A stretch of 64,000 bases of DNA from Nocardia sp. NBC_00565 (lineage in GTDB: Bacteria; Actinomycetota; Actinomycetes; Mycobacteriales; Mycobacteriaceae). The DNA lies in contig NZ_CP107785.1 in assembly GCF_036345915.1 (NCBI RefSeq), positions 1,488,001 through 1,552,000 of the forward strand, given 5' to 3'. Made by a program: the position numbers and the translations under genes. A model generated the notes under the pieces. It was given only the letters and a program-made list of their open reading frames with translations, searched no databases and was not told where the DNA came from. Shown one piece after another: positions 35,603-44,326 of the stretch; position 1 is the stretch's first letter, and each line of letters opens with the position of its first letter.

Positions 35603-37138
35603 GTGACACATCCTCCGGATACTGGGTCGGTGGGGGCGGATCCCGCGACCGACAAGCTCGACCTGGCGGTTTTCAAGGTGGCAGGGGTGGTCGTGCTGGG
35701 CGCGATCATGTCGATCCTCGATATCACCGTCGTAACTGTTGCGATCCCGAAGTTCCAGAACGAATTCCACACCACCACCGCGATCGCCGCCTGGTCGATG
35801 ACCGGCTACACGCTGGCGCTGGCCAGCGTCATTCCGCTCACCGGATGGGCGGCGGACCGGTTCGGCACCAAACGGCTGTACATGCTCGCGCTGACGCTGT
35901 TCGTGCTCGGGTCGGTGCTGTGCAGCCAGGCCTGGAGTATGGAGACGCTCATCGCGTTCCGCGTGATCCAGGGCCTCGGCGGCGGCATGCTGATGCCGCT
36001 GGGCATGACGATCATGACCCACGCCGCGGGCCCGCAGCGCATCGGCCGGGTGATGGCGGTGCTCGGTGTGCCGATGCTGCTCGGCCCGATCTGCGGCCCG
36101 ATCCTGGGCGGTTGGCTGATCGACAGCCACGGCTGGAAATGGATCTTCCTCATCAACGTCCCGGTCGGTGTCCTGGCGCTGGTGCTGGCCTTCATCGTGT
36201 TCCCCGCGGATAAGCCGGAACCCTCGGAATCCTTCGATTTCCTCGGCATGTTGCTGGCCTCGCCTGGTCTGGCGCTATTCCTGTTCGGCGTCTCCTCGAT
36301 TCCGGGTGAGGGCACGGTCATCGCGGCCAAGGTGTTGATCCCGGCCGCCATCGGCCTAGTGCTCGTGGCGCTGTTCGTCTTGCACGCACTGCGCACCGAG
36401 CATCCGCTGATCGATCTGCATCTGTTCCGCAACCGGTCGATGCGCTTCGCGGTGCTCACCATGGTGCTGTTCGTCAGCGCGTTCATGGGCTCCGGGTTGT
36501 TGCTGCCGACGTACCTGCAGCAGGTTCGCGGGGAAACGGCGATGGCGGCAGGTCTGTTGCTGGCACCGCAGGGTCTCGGTGCGATGCTGTCGATGCCGAT
36601 CGCGGGCCGCCTGGTCGACAAGATCGGTCCCGGCAAGATCGTGCTGACCGGTATCTCGCTGATCTCGCTCGGCACGGCCTTCTTCGTGCAGTTGAAGGCG
36701 GATACGTCGTATCCGTTCATGCTGGCCACCCTGTTCGTGATGGGGCTCGGCTTGGGCTGCACCATGATGCCGATCATGACCGCGGCCATCCAGACGCTGA
36801 GCCATCAGCAGGTCGCGCGCGGTTCGACGTTGATGAACATCATCAACCAGTCCGCCGGATCGATCGGCACGGCGACGATGGCGGTGGTGCTCAGCAGCTT
36901 GCTGAACAAGCAGACCTTCGCCAAGCCCGCCATCGCGTCGAATTACGATCCGTCGATCGCGGCGCACCTGCCACCGGGCGCGGTCCAGACCGGATTGAGC
37001 CAGGCCGCGACGGCGTTCAGCCACACCTACATCGTGGCGCTGGTGCTCATCGTGCTGACGTTGATTCCCGCGTCGTTCCTGCCGCGCACCAAGCCGAAGA
37101 CGCCCGAGGTCGCGGACGCGCCGATGCTCGTCCATTAG
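35603..37138 (+). CDS. MFS multidrug exporter, DHA2 (EmrB/QacA) family
   Basis: This 511-residue transporter has 14 predicted membrane segments. DHA2 marks include VVLGAIMSILDITVVTVAIP (helix 1), WSMTGYTLALASVIPLTGW with motif A-like ADRFGTKR, GPILGGWLIDSHGWKWIFLI (motif C region) and NVPVG. It probably exports drugs or other lipophilic compounds with protons. The start is GTG 35603. A bidirectional terminator follows at 37145-37181. No regulator is adjacent. Confidence 0.92.
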   Translation: MTHPPDTGSVGADPATDKLDLAVFKVAGVVVLGAIMSILDITVVTVAIPKFQNEFHTTTAIAAWSMTGYTLALASVIPLTGWAADRFGTKRLYMLALTLFVLGSVLCSQAWSMETLIAFRVIQGLGGGMLMPLGMTIMTHAAGPQRIGRVMAVLGVPMLLGPICGPILGGWLIDSHGWKWIFLINVPVGVLALVLAFIVFPADKPEPSESFDFLGMLLASPGLALFLFGVSSIPGEGTVIAAKVLIPAAIGLVLVALFVLHALRTEHPLIDLHLFRNRSMRFAVLTMVLFVSAFMGSGLLLPTYLQQVRGETAMAAGLLLAPQGLGAMLSMPIAGRLVDKIGPGKIVLTGISLISLGTAFFVQLKADTSYPFMLATLFVMGLGLGCTMMPIMTAAIQTLSHQQVARGSTLMNIINQSAGSIGTATMAVVLSSLLNKQTFAKPAIASNYDPSIAAHLPPGAVQTGLSQAATAFSHTYIVALVLIVLTLIPASFLPRTKPKTPEVADAPMLVH

Positions 37139-37144
37139 TCGTGG

Positions 37145-37181
37145 GTTCCGAGTTCGCCTGTCCAGCAGGCGAACTCGGAAC
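37145..37181. terminator. bidirectional terminator between convergent genes
   Basis: The perfect 16-bp stem has arms at 37145-37160 (beginning GTTCCGAG) and 37166-37181, with a 5-base loop. It lies 7 bases past the MFS stop and touches the stop codon of the convergent hydrolase. Confidence 0.9.
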
Positions 37182-37960
37182 TACGACGCGTTCAGGAAGT
37201 CCAGCACGAGTGGGCTCGCGGTGCTACGGAATTCGTCGAAGTAAGCATGCCGCGCGCCCGGAATCAAGTGCAGTCGCGCGCCCGGAATGCGTTCGGCCAG
37301 CAGTGGTGCGTTCGCCGCCGGATTGAACAGATCCTCGGTACCGTGCACGACCAGCGTCGGAACCCCGATGTCCGGCAGCGCATCCCATGCATCGTGCTTG
37401 TTGCTCGCGTGCAGATGCCTGCGTTTGGCGTAGGCGGGCATGGACGGATCACCGAGGGTATTGAACGGCCCAGGCGCGGTCGCCGAGTAATCCGGGGTGT
37501 ACATCAATTCCAGCAGCGCCTGCCGCACCGCCACCGGATCGGGCTGGACCAGCGACTGTCGGACCTGCGCGCTACGTTCAACGGCATGCCGGCCACCCGG
37601 CGACGTGCAGCCGAGGACCAGCGTACGGACCCGGTCCGGGAACCGCGCGGCCAGCCACTGCGCGACGCGCCCGCCCATGGACGTGCCGTACACGGCGGCC
37701 TCTTCGATGCCGAGATCGTCGAGTACCGCGATGGCGTCCTCGGCGAATCCGATGGTGCTGTAGGGGATATCCGGCTTATCGCTGTCGCCGGTGCCGCGAT
37801 AGTCGAGGGTCACGGTGCGGTGGACCGTGTGGAAGTCCTCCCGGATCCCATCCCACCAGTGGCGGTTGTTGGCCTGCCCGCCGAGCAGTAGTAGCGGCGA
37901 GCCGGCACCACCGGTCTGGTAGGCGATGCGGCTGCCATCGGCGGCCTTGGCATACGGCAT
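37181..37960 (-). CDS. alpha/beta hydrolase
   Basis: This 259-residue hydrolase has the oxyanion region LLLLGGQANNRHWW, the nucleophile elbow YGTSMGGR with Ser94, the acid likely in VVHGTEDLFNP, and His in GARHAYFDEF. The fold resembles 3-oxoadipate enol-lactonases and haloperoxidases; the substrate is unknown. It starts 14 bases after the SRPBCC gene on the same strand, forming a two-gene operon. Confidence 0.9.
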   Translation of the reverse strand: MPYAKAADGSRIAYQTGGAGSPLLLLGGQANNRHWWDGIREDFHTVHRTVTLDYRGTGDSDKPDIPYSTIGFAEDAIAVLDDLGIEEAAVYGTSMGGRVAQWLAARFPDRVRTLVLGCTSPGGRHAVERSAQVRQSLVQPDPVAVRQALLELMYTPDYSATAPGPFNTLGDPSMPAYAKRRHLHASNKHDAWDALPDIGVPTLVVHGTEDLFNPAANAPLLAERIPGARLHLIPGARHAYFDEFRSTASPLVLDFLNAS

Positions 37961-37974
37961 GGTCCGGGCTCCCT

Positions 37975-38406
37975 TCAGCTGTAGAGCGCGACGAACCGCT
38001 CCAGCGAGCGTTCGATATCGCCCTTCAGCGCACGGGCGACGCCGGAGCCGATCGGGCCGAACAGTGGTGCCCCGCCGAGGTCGATGTCGACGGTGACCTC
38101 CGAGCCCGCACCCTTCGGCGCGACCAGTAGTTCCAGCTTGAATTTGGTGCCGCCTTTGCCCGCGCCGCTCAGGGCCAGCCGTCGCGGCGGTTCAGCCGCC
38201 TTGACCGTCCAGGTCACTCGGTTGCGCAGACCTTTGACCGAGGCGACGCCGACGAGTTGGGTGCCGACGGTGAGTTCGGCGGGCACTGTGTTGCGCCACG
38301 CCTCGTGCATGGTGAGCCACTTGTCCAGCTCGTTCAGGTTGGAGGTATGTGACCAGGCCTCTTCCGGGGCGATCGGTACGTCGACGGATACCTTCAGCTT
38401 TGCCAT
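37975..38406 (-). CDS. SRPBCC-family protein similar to mycobacterial Rv0910
   Basis: This 143-residue START/SRPBCC-fold protein reads MAKLKVSVDVPIAPEEAWSH, LDKWLTMHEAWRN and FGPIGSGVARALKGDIERSLERF. The closest recollected relative is Rv0910, reported as the toxin of the Rv0909/Rv0910 pair. No Rv0909-like small Lys-rich antitoxin lies upstream, so toxin function here is doubtful; lipid or polyketide binding is also possible. It is followed by the alpha/beta hydrolase. Confidence 0.82.
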   Translation of the reverse strand: MAKLKVSVDVPIAPEEAWSHTSNLNELDKWLTMHEAWRNTVPAELTVGTQLVGVASVKGLRNRVTWTVKAAEPPRRLALSGAGKGGTKFKLELLVAPKGAGSEVTVDIDLGGAPLFGPIGSGVARALKGDIERSLERFVALYS

Positions 38407-38784
38407 TCGCGCATAGTATCCGGTACCCGCGGTTCGCTATAAGTGGGCATCGGCCGCGAACGCGAAATCCATGGGGGCGCTGGCTGATCGAGGAATCGGA
38501 GTGTGGTTTTCGGATCGAGAGAGACTTTGCCGCGATGCTGCTACTGTGGGCGGGTCGTCGGGTGCTGGGCCGTTGGTGGGCTCGATCCGCTCGGCCGGTG
38601 ATTCTTCGAATCGCTTGCCCTGTGGGCACTCTGGGGCGGTGCTTGTGCGCGTGCGGTGGTATCTGCATAGCGCGCTCGGATCCGCCGACGTGGCCGCATT
38701 CGACGCATGTTATTCCTGGTCGGCGTCGCGAGGAAGGCGAAAAAACGCGCTGTGACACCGGCTGTCGCAACGACGAGAGAGCTG
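38407..38784. other. divergent control region between SRPBCC operon and conservon
   Basis: These 378 bases separate two diverging operons and should hold both promoters. No gene is supported; an in-frame extension of cvnA to 38707 lacks a ribosome site. No clear operator was seen. Confidence 0.45.
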
Positions 38785-40248
38785 ATGAATCAAGATATCG
38801 CCGTGGTGCTTTCATGGATCCTCGCCCCCGCTCTCATTATTGCCGTGGCGGCGGCGTTGTACTCAGTGCAATACGCGAAACAACAACGGGCCCGAGCCGA
38901 CACCCTAAGTAGAGAGAACCGAGCGCACGAGGAGATCCTCGAGCACTTCGCCGGGCAGACACTTCCGGCGATGACCGAAGCGGTGCGCCGCTTCGAAACC
39001 CCCGTGTCGGCCATCGAGGTACCGACGGGCCAGGAGAAGTCCCGGCTCGCCCAGTGCCTGCAGTGGATCTCGGAGCGCTATGCCGACGATCTACGGCTGG
39101 TGCAGTCCGAGACGCACGAGCGGAACACCCGCGAGGCCGACGATCAGGCGCAGCAGGCCGTCAAGACCACCGAGGAGAGCACCCGCGTCGCGGTGGAGTC
39201 CGCCTCGCGGGCGGCGACCAGTGCGGCGGTGCGTTCGTTCGGCACCTCCGTGGTCAGCCTCGGCGCGGATGTCAGCCAGGTGGTGAGCGCCGCGCTGCGC
39301 GAGCACCGCGACGACGAGGTCTACGCCACCCTCACCCGCATCGACCACACCGTGCAGCAGATGCTGCGGCAGGCGCAGTCCTATGTGATCGTCTGCGGTG
39401 GTCTGCCCGGTCGACGCTGGCCCGCCCAGTCGCTCACCGATGTCATCGGCGGCGCGATCGGCCGTGTGCGTGACTACCTGCGCGTGCGGCCCGGCCAACT
39501 CGACCGCATCGTGATCAGCCGCGCGGTGGAGCCGCTCGTGCACACCCTGGCCACCCTGCTCGACAACGCGCTGCGTTACTCCCCGCCAACGTCTTTCGTG
39601 GACGTTAGCTTCCAGGAGGGCCACCACGGCGTCACCGTCATCATCGACGACGCCGGTGTGCGGATGAACGCGGAGCAGATGGAGGAGGCGAGGCAGGTGC
39701 TCGCCAATGAGCGCCCGATCGACATCCACCAGCTCGGCCCGTCGCCGCGCGTCGGCTTCCCCGGCGTCGCGGCGCTGGCACGGCGCTACGGGTTCACCGT
39801 CTACATCGATGGCCCGAACGTCTACGGCGGCATGCGGGCGATGGTCTACATCCCCGAGGCATTGCTCGTCACCGCGGTCGCGACCGCCGAACCGGTCGCC
39901 GCCGCACCCGCACCCGCACCGGCTCCCGTACCCAACAGTGATGAGAAGCCCTTTGAATTATCTCCGGTTCCGGTCTTGGCCGGGGTGAGCGAACAACCCG
40001 GCGAGAACGAGGAATTCGCTGTGCACGAGATCACCAGCGGCGGACTACCCAAGCGCCGACGGAGAGCGGTGGCGTCGGTCCCGGCCGCCGGCACGAGCCC
40101 CGAACCCGAAGCGGGACAGGGTCGTCCCGAGATCGCCTCCGCGTGGCAGGTGGGTTCCAAGAGCGGCCGCGATGCTGCCACCACCGCTGGCGATGGCTTT
40201 CCGGTCGCTCGAAACAACACCGACAACACCGAAGGGATGTCATCCTGA
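38785..40248 (+). CDS. cvnA: conservon protein CvnA, sensor-kinase-like ATPase
   Basis: This 487-residue membrane-anchored protein has one N-terminal helix (about 8-26), a coiled-coil-prone region rich in Glu/Arg (35-175), and a degenerate HATPase domain with N-box TLLDNALRYSPP and VIIDDAGVRM. The final 130 residues are Pro/Ala-rich and low complexity (APAPAPAPV). In Streptomyces conservons, CvnA forms a membrane complex with CvnB-D resembling a eukaryotic G-protein system. The ATG at 38785 follows GAGAG; its stop overlaps cvnB as TGATG. Confidence 0.9.
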   Translation: MNQDIAVVLSWILAPALIIAVAAALYSVQYAKQQRARADTLSRENRAHEEILEHFAGQTLPAMTEAVRRFETPVSAIEVPTGQEKSRLAQCLQWISERYADDLRLVQSETHERNTREADDQAQQAVKTTEESTRVAVESASRAATSAAVRSFGTSVVSLGADVSQVVSAALREHRDDEVYATLTRIDHTVQQMLRQAQSYVIVCGGLPGRRWPAQSLTDVIGGAIGRVRDYLRVRPGQLDRIVISRAVEPLVHTLATLLDNALRYSPPTSFVDVSFQEGHHGVTVIIDDAGVRMNAEQMEEARQVLANERPIDIHQLGPSPRVGFPGVAALARRYGFTVYIDGPNVYGGMRAMVYIPEALLVTAVATAEPVAAAPAPAPAPVPNSDEKPFELSPVPVLAGVSEQPGENEEFAVHEITSGGLPKRRRRAVASVPAAGTSPEPEAGQGRPEIASAWQVGSKSGRDAATTAGDGFPVARNNTDNTEGMSS

Positions 40249-40676
40249 TGAGCACACCGGTGACCGACAGCAGCAATCGGCTGGGTTGGCTACTCGAGGA
40301 TCTCAGCAATGTGCCCGGCGTCCGGTTCGCGGTGCTGCTGTCCGATGACGGGTTGCGGATCGCGCACTCCGACGGTGTCGCCAAGGATGACGCCGAACGT
40401 TTCGCGGCGGCCGCCTCCGGTCTGCGTTCGCTCGGTAAAGCGCTCGGCGAGTTCTGCGGTGGCCTCGACAACGGCGTGCGGCAGAACATGACCGAATACG
40501 ACCAGGGCATGATCCTCATCACCGCTGCGGGTGAAGGTGCGCTGCTCGGTGTTTCGACGATCCCCGAGACCGATATCGGTCTGGTCGCGCACCGGATGAA
40601 TGAACTCGCCGGGCGAGTCGGGCGCGAGTTAGGTGCCCAGCCACGCGGGAGGGTTGAGGGCGGCTTGTCGTCATGA
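40248..40676 (+). CDS. cvnB: conservon protein CvnB, roadblock/LC7 domain
   Basis: This 142-residue roadblock/LC7 protein begins with LGWLLEDLSNVPGVRFAVLLSDDGLRIAHSD and contains MILITAAGEGALLGV. It is thought to act as a GTPase-activating-like partner of CvnD. It overlaps cvnA by one base and cvnC by ATGA. Confidence 0.93.
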   Translation: MSTPVTDSSNRLGWLLEDLSNVPGVRFAVLLSDDGLRIAHSDGVAKDDAERFAAAASGLRSLGKALGEFCGGLDNGVRQNMTEYDQGMILITAAGEGALLGVSTIPETDIGLVAHRMNELAGRVGRELGAQPRGRVEGGLSS

Positions 40677-41023
40677 CGAGGTCCCGGCGAGACCCCGACT
40701 TGGTCCGGGCCTATGTGCGCACTGGGGGACGGATCCGTCCCAGCCGCGAGTTGGACCTGGTCACCCTGGTGGTCGCCGCCAAGGACCCGTCACCTGGCGC
40801 GACGCCCGACGCGCGCCAGGTGCTCAATCTCTGCAGCCGTCGCAGCGCGCTGTCGATCGCCGAAATCGCCGCTTACCTAGACCTACCGCCGTCCGTGGTG
40901 AAGATCGTCGTCGCCGATCTGCTGGACAGCGAACACCTCACCACCCCAACACCGGCCGAAGTTATGCCGGAGATCAGCCTGCTCGAGGAGGTACTCAATG
41001 GGCTCCGTGCTCTCCCGGCCTGA
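40673..41023 (+). CDS. cvnC: conservon protein CvnC, DUF742
   Basis: This 116-residue DUF742 protein has the pattern LVRAYVRTGGR, LDLVTLVVAA and ALSIAEIAAYLDLPPSVVKIVVADLLD, a winged-helix-like C-terminus. Its role in the complex is unknown. It overlaps cvnB by 4 bases, and cvnD starts 26 bases before its end. Confidence 0.93.
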   Translation: MTRSRRDPDLVRAYVRTGGRIRPSRELDLVTLVVAAKDPSPGATPDARQVLNLCSRRSALSIAEIAAYLDLPPSVVKIVVADLLDSEHLTTPTPAEVMPEISLLEEVLNGLRALPA

Positions 41024-41603
41024 GCGCACTGTCGACTATGTGCCGGAGACCGTGACCCGGTCGGTAAAGCTCTTGGTGGCAGGCAATTTCGGCGTCGGCA
41101 AGACAACCTTCGTGAATAGCGTCTCGGAGATCCGGCCGCTGCGCACGGAGGAGACGATCACCGAGGCCAGTGTCGGCGTCGACGATATGGCGGGTCTGCC
41201 CGGCAAATCGCAGACGACGGTGGCCATGGATTTCGGCCGTATCACGCTGAATCCCACACTCGCGCTGTACCTATTCGGTACACCAGGGCAGCGGCGCTTC
41301 GTCCCGTTGTGGGAGGAGTTGGCACGCGGCGCACTCGGGGCGCTGGTCCTGGTGGATACCCGGCGTATCGAGAAGGCCGACGAGGTGCTCTCGGTGCTGG
41401 AGGAACGCGGTGTGCAGTACTCGGTGGCGGTCAACCAGTTCGAAGGCGCCCAACGCTATCCGCTCGAAGAGATCCGCGATGCGCTCGATCTCGCGCCGGG
41501 TACGCCGTTGACCTCGCTGGATGCCCGTGAGCGCGGTACCTGTCTGCGGTCGTTGATCACGCTGGTCGAATTTCTGTTCCAGCGCCAGGAGACGCGGGGT
41601 TGA
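40998..41603 (+). CDS. cvnD: conservon protein CvnD, small GTPase
   Basis: This 201-residue Ras-like ATP/GTP-binding protein has the P-loop GNFGVGKT (29-36), a switch-II-type LFGTPGQRRF, and an NQFEGAQ box (NKxD-like). Streptomyces conservons often add a cytochrome P450 (cvnE); here the operon ends with cvnD at a strong terminator. The start overlaps cvnC by 26 bases. Confidence 0.93.
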   Translation: MGSVLSRPERTVDYVPETVTRSVKLLVAGNFGVGKTTFVNSVSEIRPLRTEETITEASVGVDDMAGLPGKSQTTVAMDFGRITLNPTLALYLFGTPGQRRFVPLWEELARGALGALVLVDTRRIEKADEVLSVLEERGVQYSVAVNQFEGAQRYPLEEIRDALDLAPGTPLTSLDARERGTCLRSLITLVEFLFQRQETRG

Positions 41604-41647
41604 CCCCACTGACCGGCGGTGGGGAGTAGTCCACCGGTAAACCCGGG

Positions 41648-41675
41648 CCCCCTTCCGATTTCGATCGGGAGGGGG
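41648..41675. terminator. conservon terminator
   Basis: The stem CCCCCTTCCGAT (41648-41659) pairs with ATCGGGAGGGGG (41664-41675) through a TTCG tetraloop, with one G-U pair. It is followed by TTCGTTGT and lies 45 bases after cvnD, before the convergent PNPOx-like gene. Confidence 0.88.
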
Positions 41676-41714
41676 TTCGTTGTATTTCGGCTGCGAGCAG
41701 TCCGAGTGGCCGCG

Positions 41715-42659
41715 TCAGCGTAGGGCGTCGATGCGGCCATGTCGGCGGGCTCGGGCGAGTCCGCGTCGGGCCATTAGACCGTTGGCCAGTAAGAGGAGTG
41801 TCTTGTTCGGGGGAGCGAGGAAACCGGATTCGGTGTGTGGGGCAAAGATCGCTGTGCTGTCGGTGATTTCGATCCAGCCGGTGTGCTGGCGGCATTGCAG
41901 ACCGACGAGGTGTGGGCGATAGCTGTGCGCGAGTATGCCTGCGCGGCGGCCGCCTTGGGCGACCCCGGGCGGGACCGTGAGGTGGACCCCCGCTGAGCTC
42001 GAGTCGACGACCTGCACGGGGACGACGGCCGGATAGCCGTCGGACTGACGGTAGGCGAGCAGATGGTGCGGCAGATTCGCGGCGCGGATGGCGGCTTTGT
42101 CGCAATCTATGCGGGGGCCGGTGCCTTTCGCGGGCGGTTTCTGGGAATCCGCGGCGTCGGGCAGCGGTGCGCCGAATACCTCGGGCGGGCCGGTCGCATC
42201 CAGATCGGGCCAGGCGATGATTCGGGTGACCGCGACCGTCACCAGCACTCGGTCGGTGTAGTACGCGCTGAGCCAGCGATCCCAGAATCGGCCGCGCCGC
42301 GGTGGTCCCAGGTACGGCGTCGACTGTTCGCCGATCCGATCGAGGGTTTCCTGATCGGGCGCGGCGTCGAAGGTCGCCGTGCCCTGCACCAGCACGAAGC
42401 GTTGATTGCCCGGATCGCCGAGACCGTGCTCACGGGCGTGGTAGGCGAGCGCGACCTTCGGCTCCCGTTTGATCCGTTCCAGCTTGCGGCCGAAGCCGAG
42501 CGAGGTCGTGAACCCGACCGTCCCCGCCTCCCGATCCCGCAACCCGATCGGCGATACCGCGGTCACCACCGCACCACCGGCCGGGGTGAGGTAAGCCAAA
42601 CCGGCCGTGAGGTCACCACGCAAGACATCATCGACTTCGTCCGGCCAGGTAACTGCCAT
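41715..42659 (-). CDS. PNPOx-like (split-barrel flavin) protein
   Basis: This 314-residue protein has an N-terminal pyridoxamine-phosphate-oxidase-like split barrel (about 1-160; LAYLTPAGGAVVTAVSPIG, KLERIKREPKVALAYH, RFVLVQGTATF). The second half (190-300) looks like another barrel (YPAVVPVQVVD, RAGILAHSYRP). Such proteins bind FMN or F420. The substrate is unknown. It is single, convergent with the conservon. Confidence 0.85.
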   Translation of the reverse strand: MAVTWPDEVDDVLRGDLTAGLAYLTPAGGAVVTAVSPIGLRDREAGTVGFTTSLGFGRKLERIKREPKVALAYHAREHGLGDPGNQRFVLVQGTATFDAAPDQETLDRIGEQSTPYLGPPRRGRFWDRWLSAYYTDRVLVTVAVTRIIAWPDLDATGPPEVFGAPLPDAADSQKPPAKGTGPRIDCDKAAIRAANLPHHLLAYRQSDGYPAVVPVQVVDSSSAGVHLTVPPGVAQGGRRAGILAHSYRPHLVGLQCRQHTGWIEITDSTAIFAPHTESGFLAPPNKTLLLLANGLMARRGLARARRHGRIDALR

Positions 42660-42860
42660 GGGGGCAGATTAGTCGCCTCGAATAGGCATCATGGTCCTTA
42701 TGCCCGACTGGCCCGAGGTTGATTCCCCCGCATCTCCCGCCGGTCGGGCCGATCGGCGGTTTATCCGATTCCGATCTCCTGGGTCCGTGCGGAGTCCCAC
42801 TTGCCCGGAAAGATCATCTACGACGATCCGCATCAGATCGTCGTTCACCCGGAAACGTCG

Positions 42861-43724
42861 TCAGGCCCACGTCGCTGATTCGGGGTTGATGCCGTTGGTG
42901 CGGGCGTTGGCGTCGATGATGTCGCGGAGCCAGGGGGCCAGACCGGGGGCGATGCCGTCGTAAAAGGCGGCGAATTGTGGATCGGTGGCGTATCTGCGGC
43001 CCAGGCAGACGTGCATGGAGTGGGTGCAGTCGAAGAATGTGCCCATCGACTCTCGGTGCCGCTCGGCCAGCGCATTGGCCTGGTCGCTTCCGGGGATCAC
43101 GCCTGCGTGGTGTGCTGCGGCCAGCTCCGCATTGAGTGCGTCGACGTTGGCGGAGATCTGTTGCCAGTGCTCGGCGGTCCGGCTCGCGGCGCGTTCGGCG
43201 TACTGCGCCCACTGGGCGGTGTCGCCCCAGCGGTCGTGTGCTTCTTCGGCCCATGACGGCTGCCAGTGCCGGCCGAAGATCGCCACTTGTTCCTCGGCCG
43301 ACAGCAGGATGCCGGACTTCCTGGCTTCGATTATGCGGTCCAGTGCGTTGCCCATCTGCTGCAGCTGGGCAATGCGCTCGCGAAGCCGATCACGCTGCTG
43401 GCGCAGCGATGCCATCGCATCGGTGGCGGGCGCGTCCAGCAATGTGCCGACGTCGTTGAGTGGTACGCCCAGCTCGCGGTAGACGAGCACTCGATGGATA
43501 CGGGCGAGGTCCGCATCGGTGTAGAGCCGGTAGCCGGAGTCCGTGCGCTCGGAGGGGCGGACGAGCCCGATCGTGTCCCAGTGATGCAGGGTCCGGATCG
43601 TGACGCCCACCAGCGATGCCACGGTACCGACGGTGCGCCCAGCGGCATCGTCGTAGGCACGATTCGTCACACCGTCCAGTCTGACAGCCGGGCCGCGTCC
43701 CACGACGACAGACCGATCACTCAT
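42861..43724 (-). CDS. TipA-type MerR-family regulator
   Basis: This regulator of about 287 residues has a MerR HTH (TVGTVASLVGVTIRTLHHWD, SGYRLYTDADLARIHRV), a dimerisation helix (LRQQRDRLRERIAQLQQ), and a TipAS ligand-binding domain (about 160-285) with MGTFFDCTHSMHVCLGRRYATDPQF. TipAL-type proteins bind thiopeptide or other drugs and activate transcription. ATG 43724 overlaps the VOC gene stop as ATGA and has GGAG 7 bases upstream. GTG 43670 would give a shorter 269-residue form. The promoter upstream of the VOC gene carries a MerR-like 19-bp spacer dyad. Confidence 0.9.
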   Translation of the reverse strand: MSDRSVVVGRGPAVRLDGVTNRAYDDAAGRTVGTVASLVGVTIRTLHHWDTIGLVRPSERTDSGYRLYTDADLARIHRVLVYRELGVPLNDVGTLLDAPATDAMASLRQQRDRLRERIAQLQQMGNALDRIIEARKSGILLSAEEQVAIFGRHWQPSWAEEAHDRWGDTAQWAQYAERAASRTAEHWQQISANVDALNAELAAAHHAGVIPGSDQANALAERHRESMGTFFDCTHSMHVCLGRRYATDPQFAAFYDGIAPGLAPWLRDIIDANARTNGINPESATWA

Positions 43725-44224
43725 TCGGGCGCTCCGATTCCCATGGCCCGCAGCTGCTCGGCCGCTGGACTGTCCGGATTGTACGGTCGCGCCGCCGTCA
43801 TGATCACCCGGGTGTGCTCCGGCGTGACGATCTCCAATTCCACTGAGTTCCACGGCATCTGGCGCGGCCCCATCGTGCAGCCGGGCACCAACTCCGCACA
43901 CGCGGCCGCGATCTGCTCGATCTGACTCAGTACGCAGGCGAAGCTCACGCTCAGCGCCGCCGCCTCGGTCGGCCGCTCGCCGGACACCAGCAAGACGTCC
44001 TGGAACGCCCACCGGCGCAGGTGCGTGAGCCGGTCCGGGACCGAGAACAGATCGAAGAAACCGAGTCCACGGATCCAGAAGTCCACCGACGCGGCCAAAT
44101 CGGCCGTCGGCACCGTGACGAACATCGGCATTCCGTAGAGACCGCGGAAAAGCTGCGGAGGCACGGTGTCGAGCGCGGGGACGGGAACCGGACTGATATC
44201 GAATGCGGGGTAGGTGTGGGGCAT
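43721..44224 (-). CDS. VOC-family (bleomycin-resistance-like) protein
   Basis: This 167-residue VOC protein has GMPMFVTVPTADLAASVDFWIRGLGF and WAFQDVLLVSGE in the first half and MPWNSVELEIVTPEHTRVIMTA in the second. With a TipA-type regulator in the same operon it may sequester or modify an antibiotic; that is inference. ATG 44224 lies 7 bases downstream of the -10 box GATGAT, so the mRNA probably starts at the codon (leaderless). Confidence 0.83.
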   Translation of the reverse strand: MPHTYPAFDISPVPVPALDTVPPQLFRGLYGMPMFVTVPTADLAASVDFWIRGLGFFDLFSVPDRLTHLRRWAFQDVLLVSGERPTEAAALSVSFACVLSQIEQIAAACAELVPGCTMGPRQMPWNSVELEIVTPEHTRVIMTAARPYNPDSPAAEQLRAMGIGAPE

Positions 44225-44230
44225 GACGAA

Positions 44231-44261
44231 ATCATCGAGCCTCACGCGACGTCAGGGTCAA
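44231..44261 (-). promoter_or_regulatory. MerR-type promoter with 19-bp spacer and dyad
   Basis: Read on the minus strand, TTGACC (44261-44256) and GATGAT (44236-44231) are separated by exactly 19 bases, the distance typical of MerR-activated promoters. The dyad CCTGACG-TCG-CGTGAGG overlaps the start of this spacer and resembles the TipA operator. A start at 44224 would make the VOC mRNA leaderless. Confidence 0.72.
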
Positions 44262-44326
44262 GTCGCTCGGTGTCGCCGGGGCGATTCCCCGCCCGAACCG
44301 CGGGGAATCGCCTGCGCCGCAATGCA

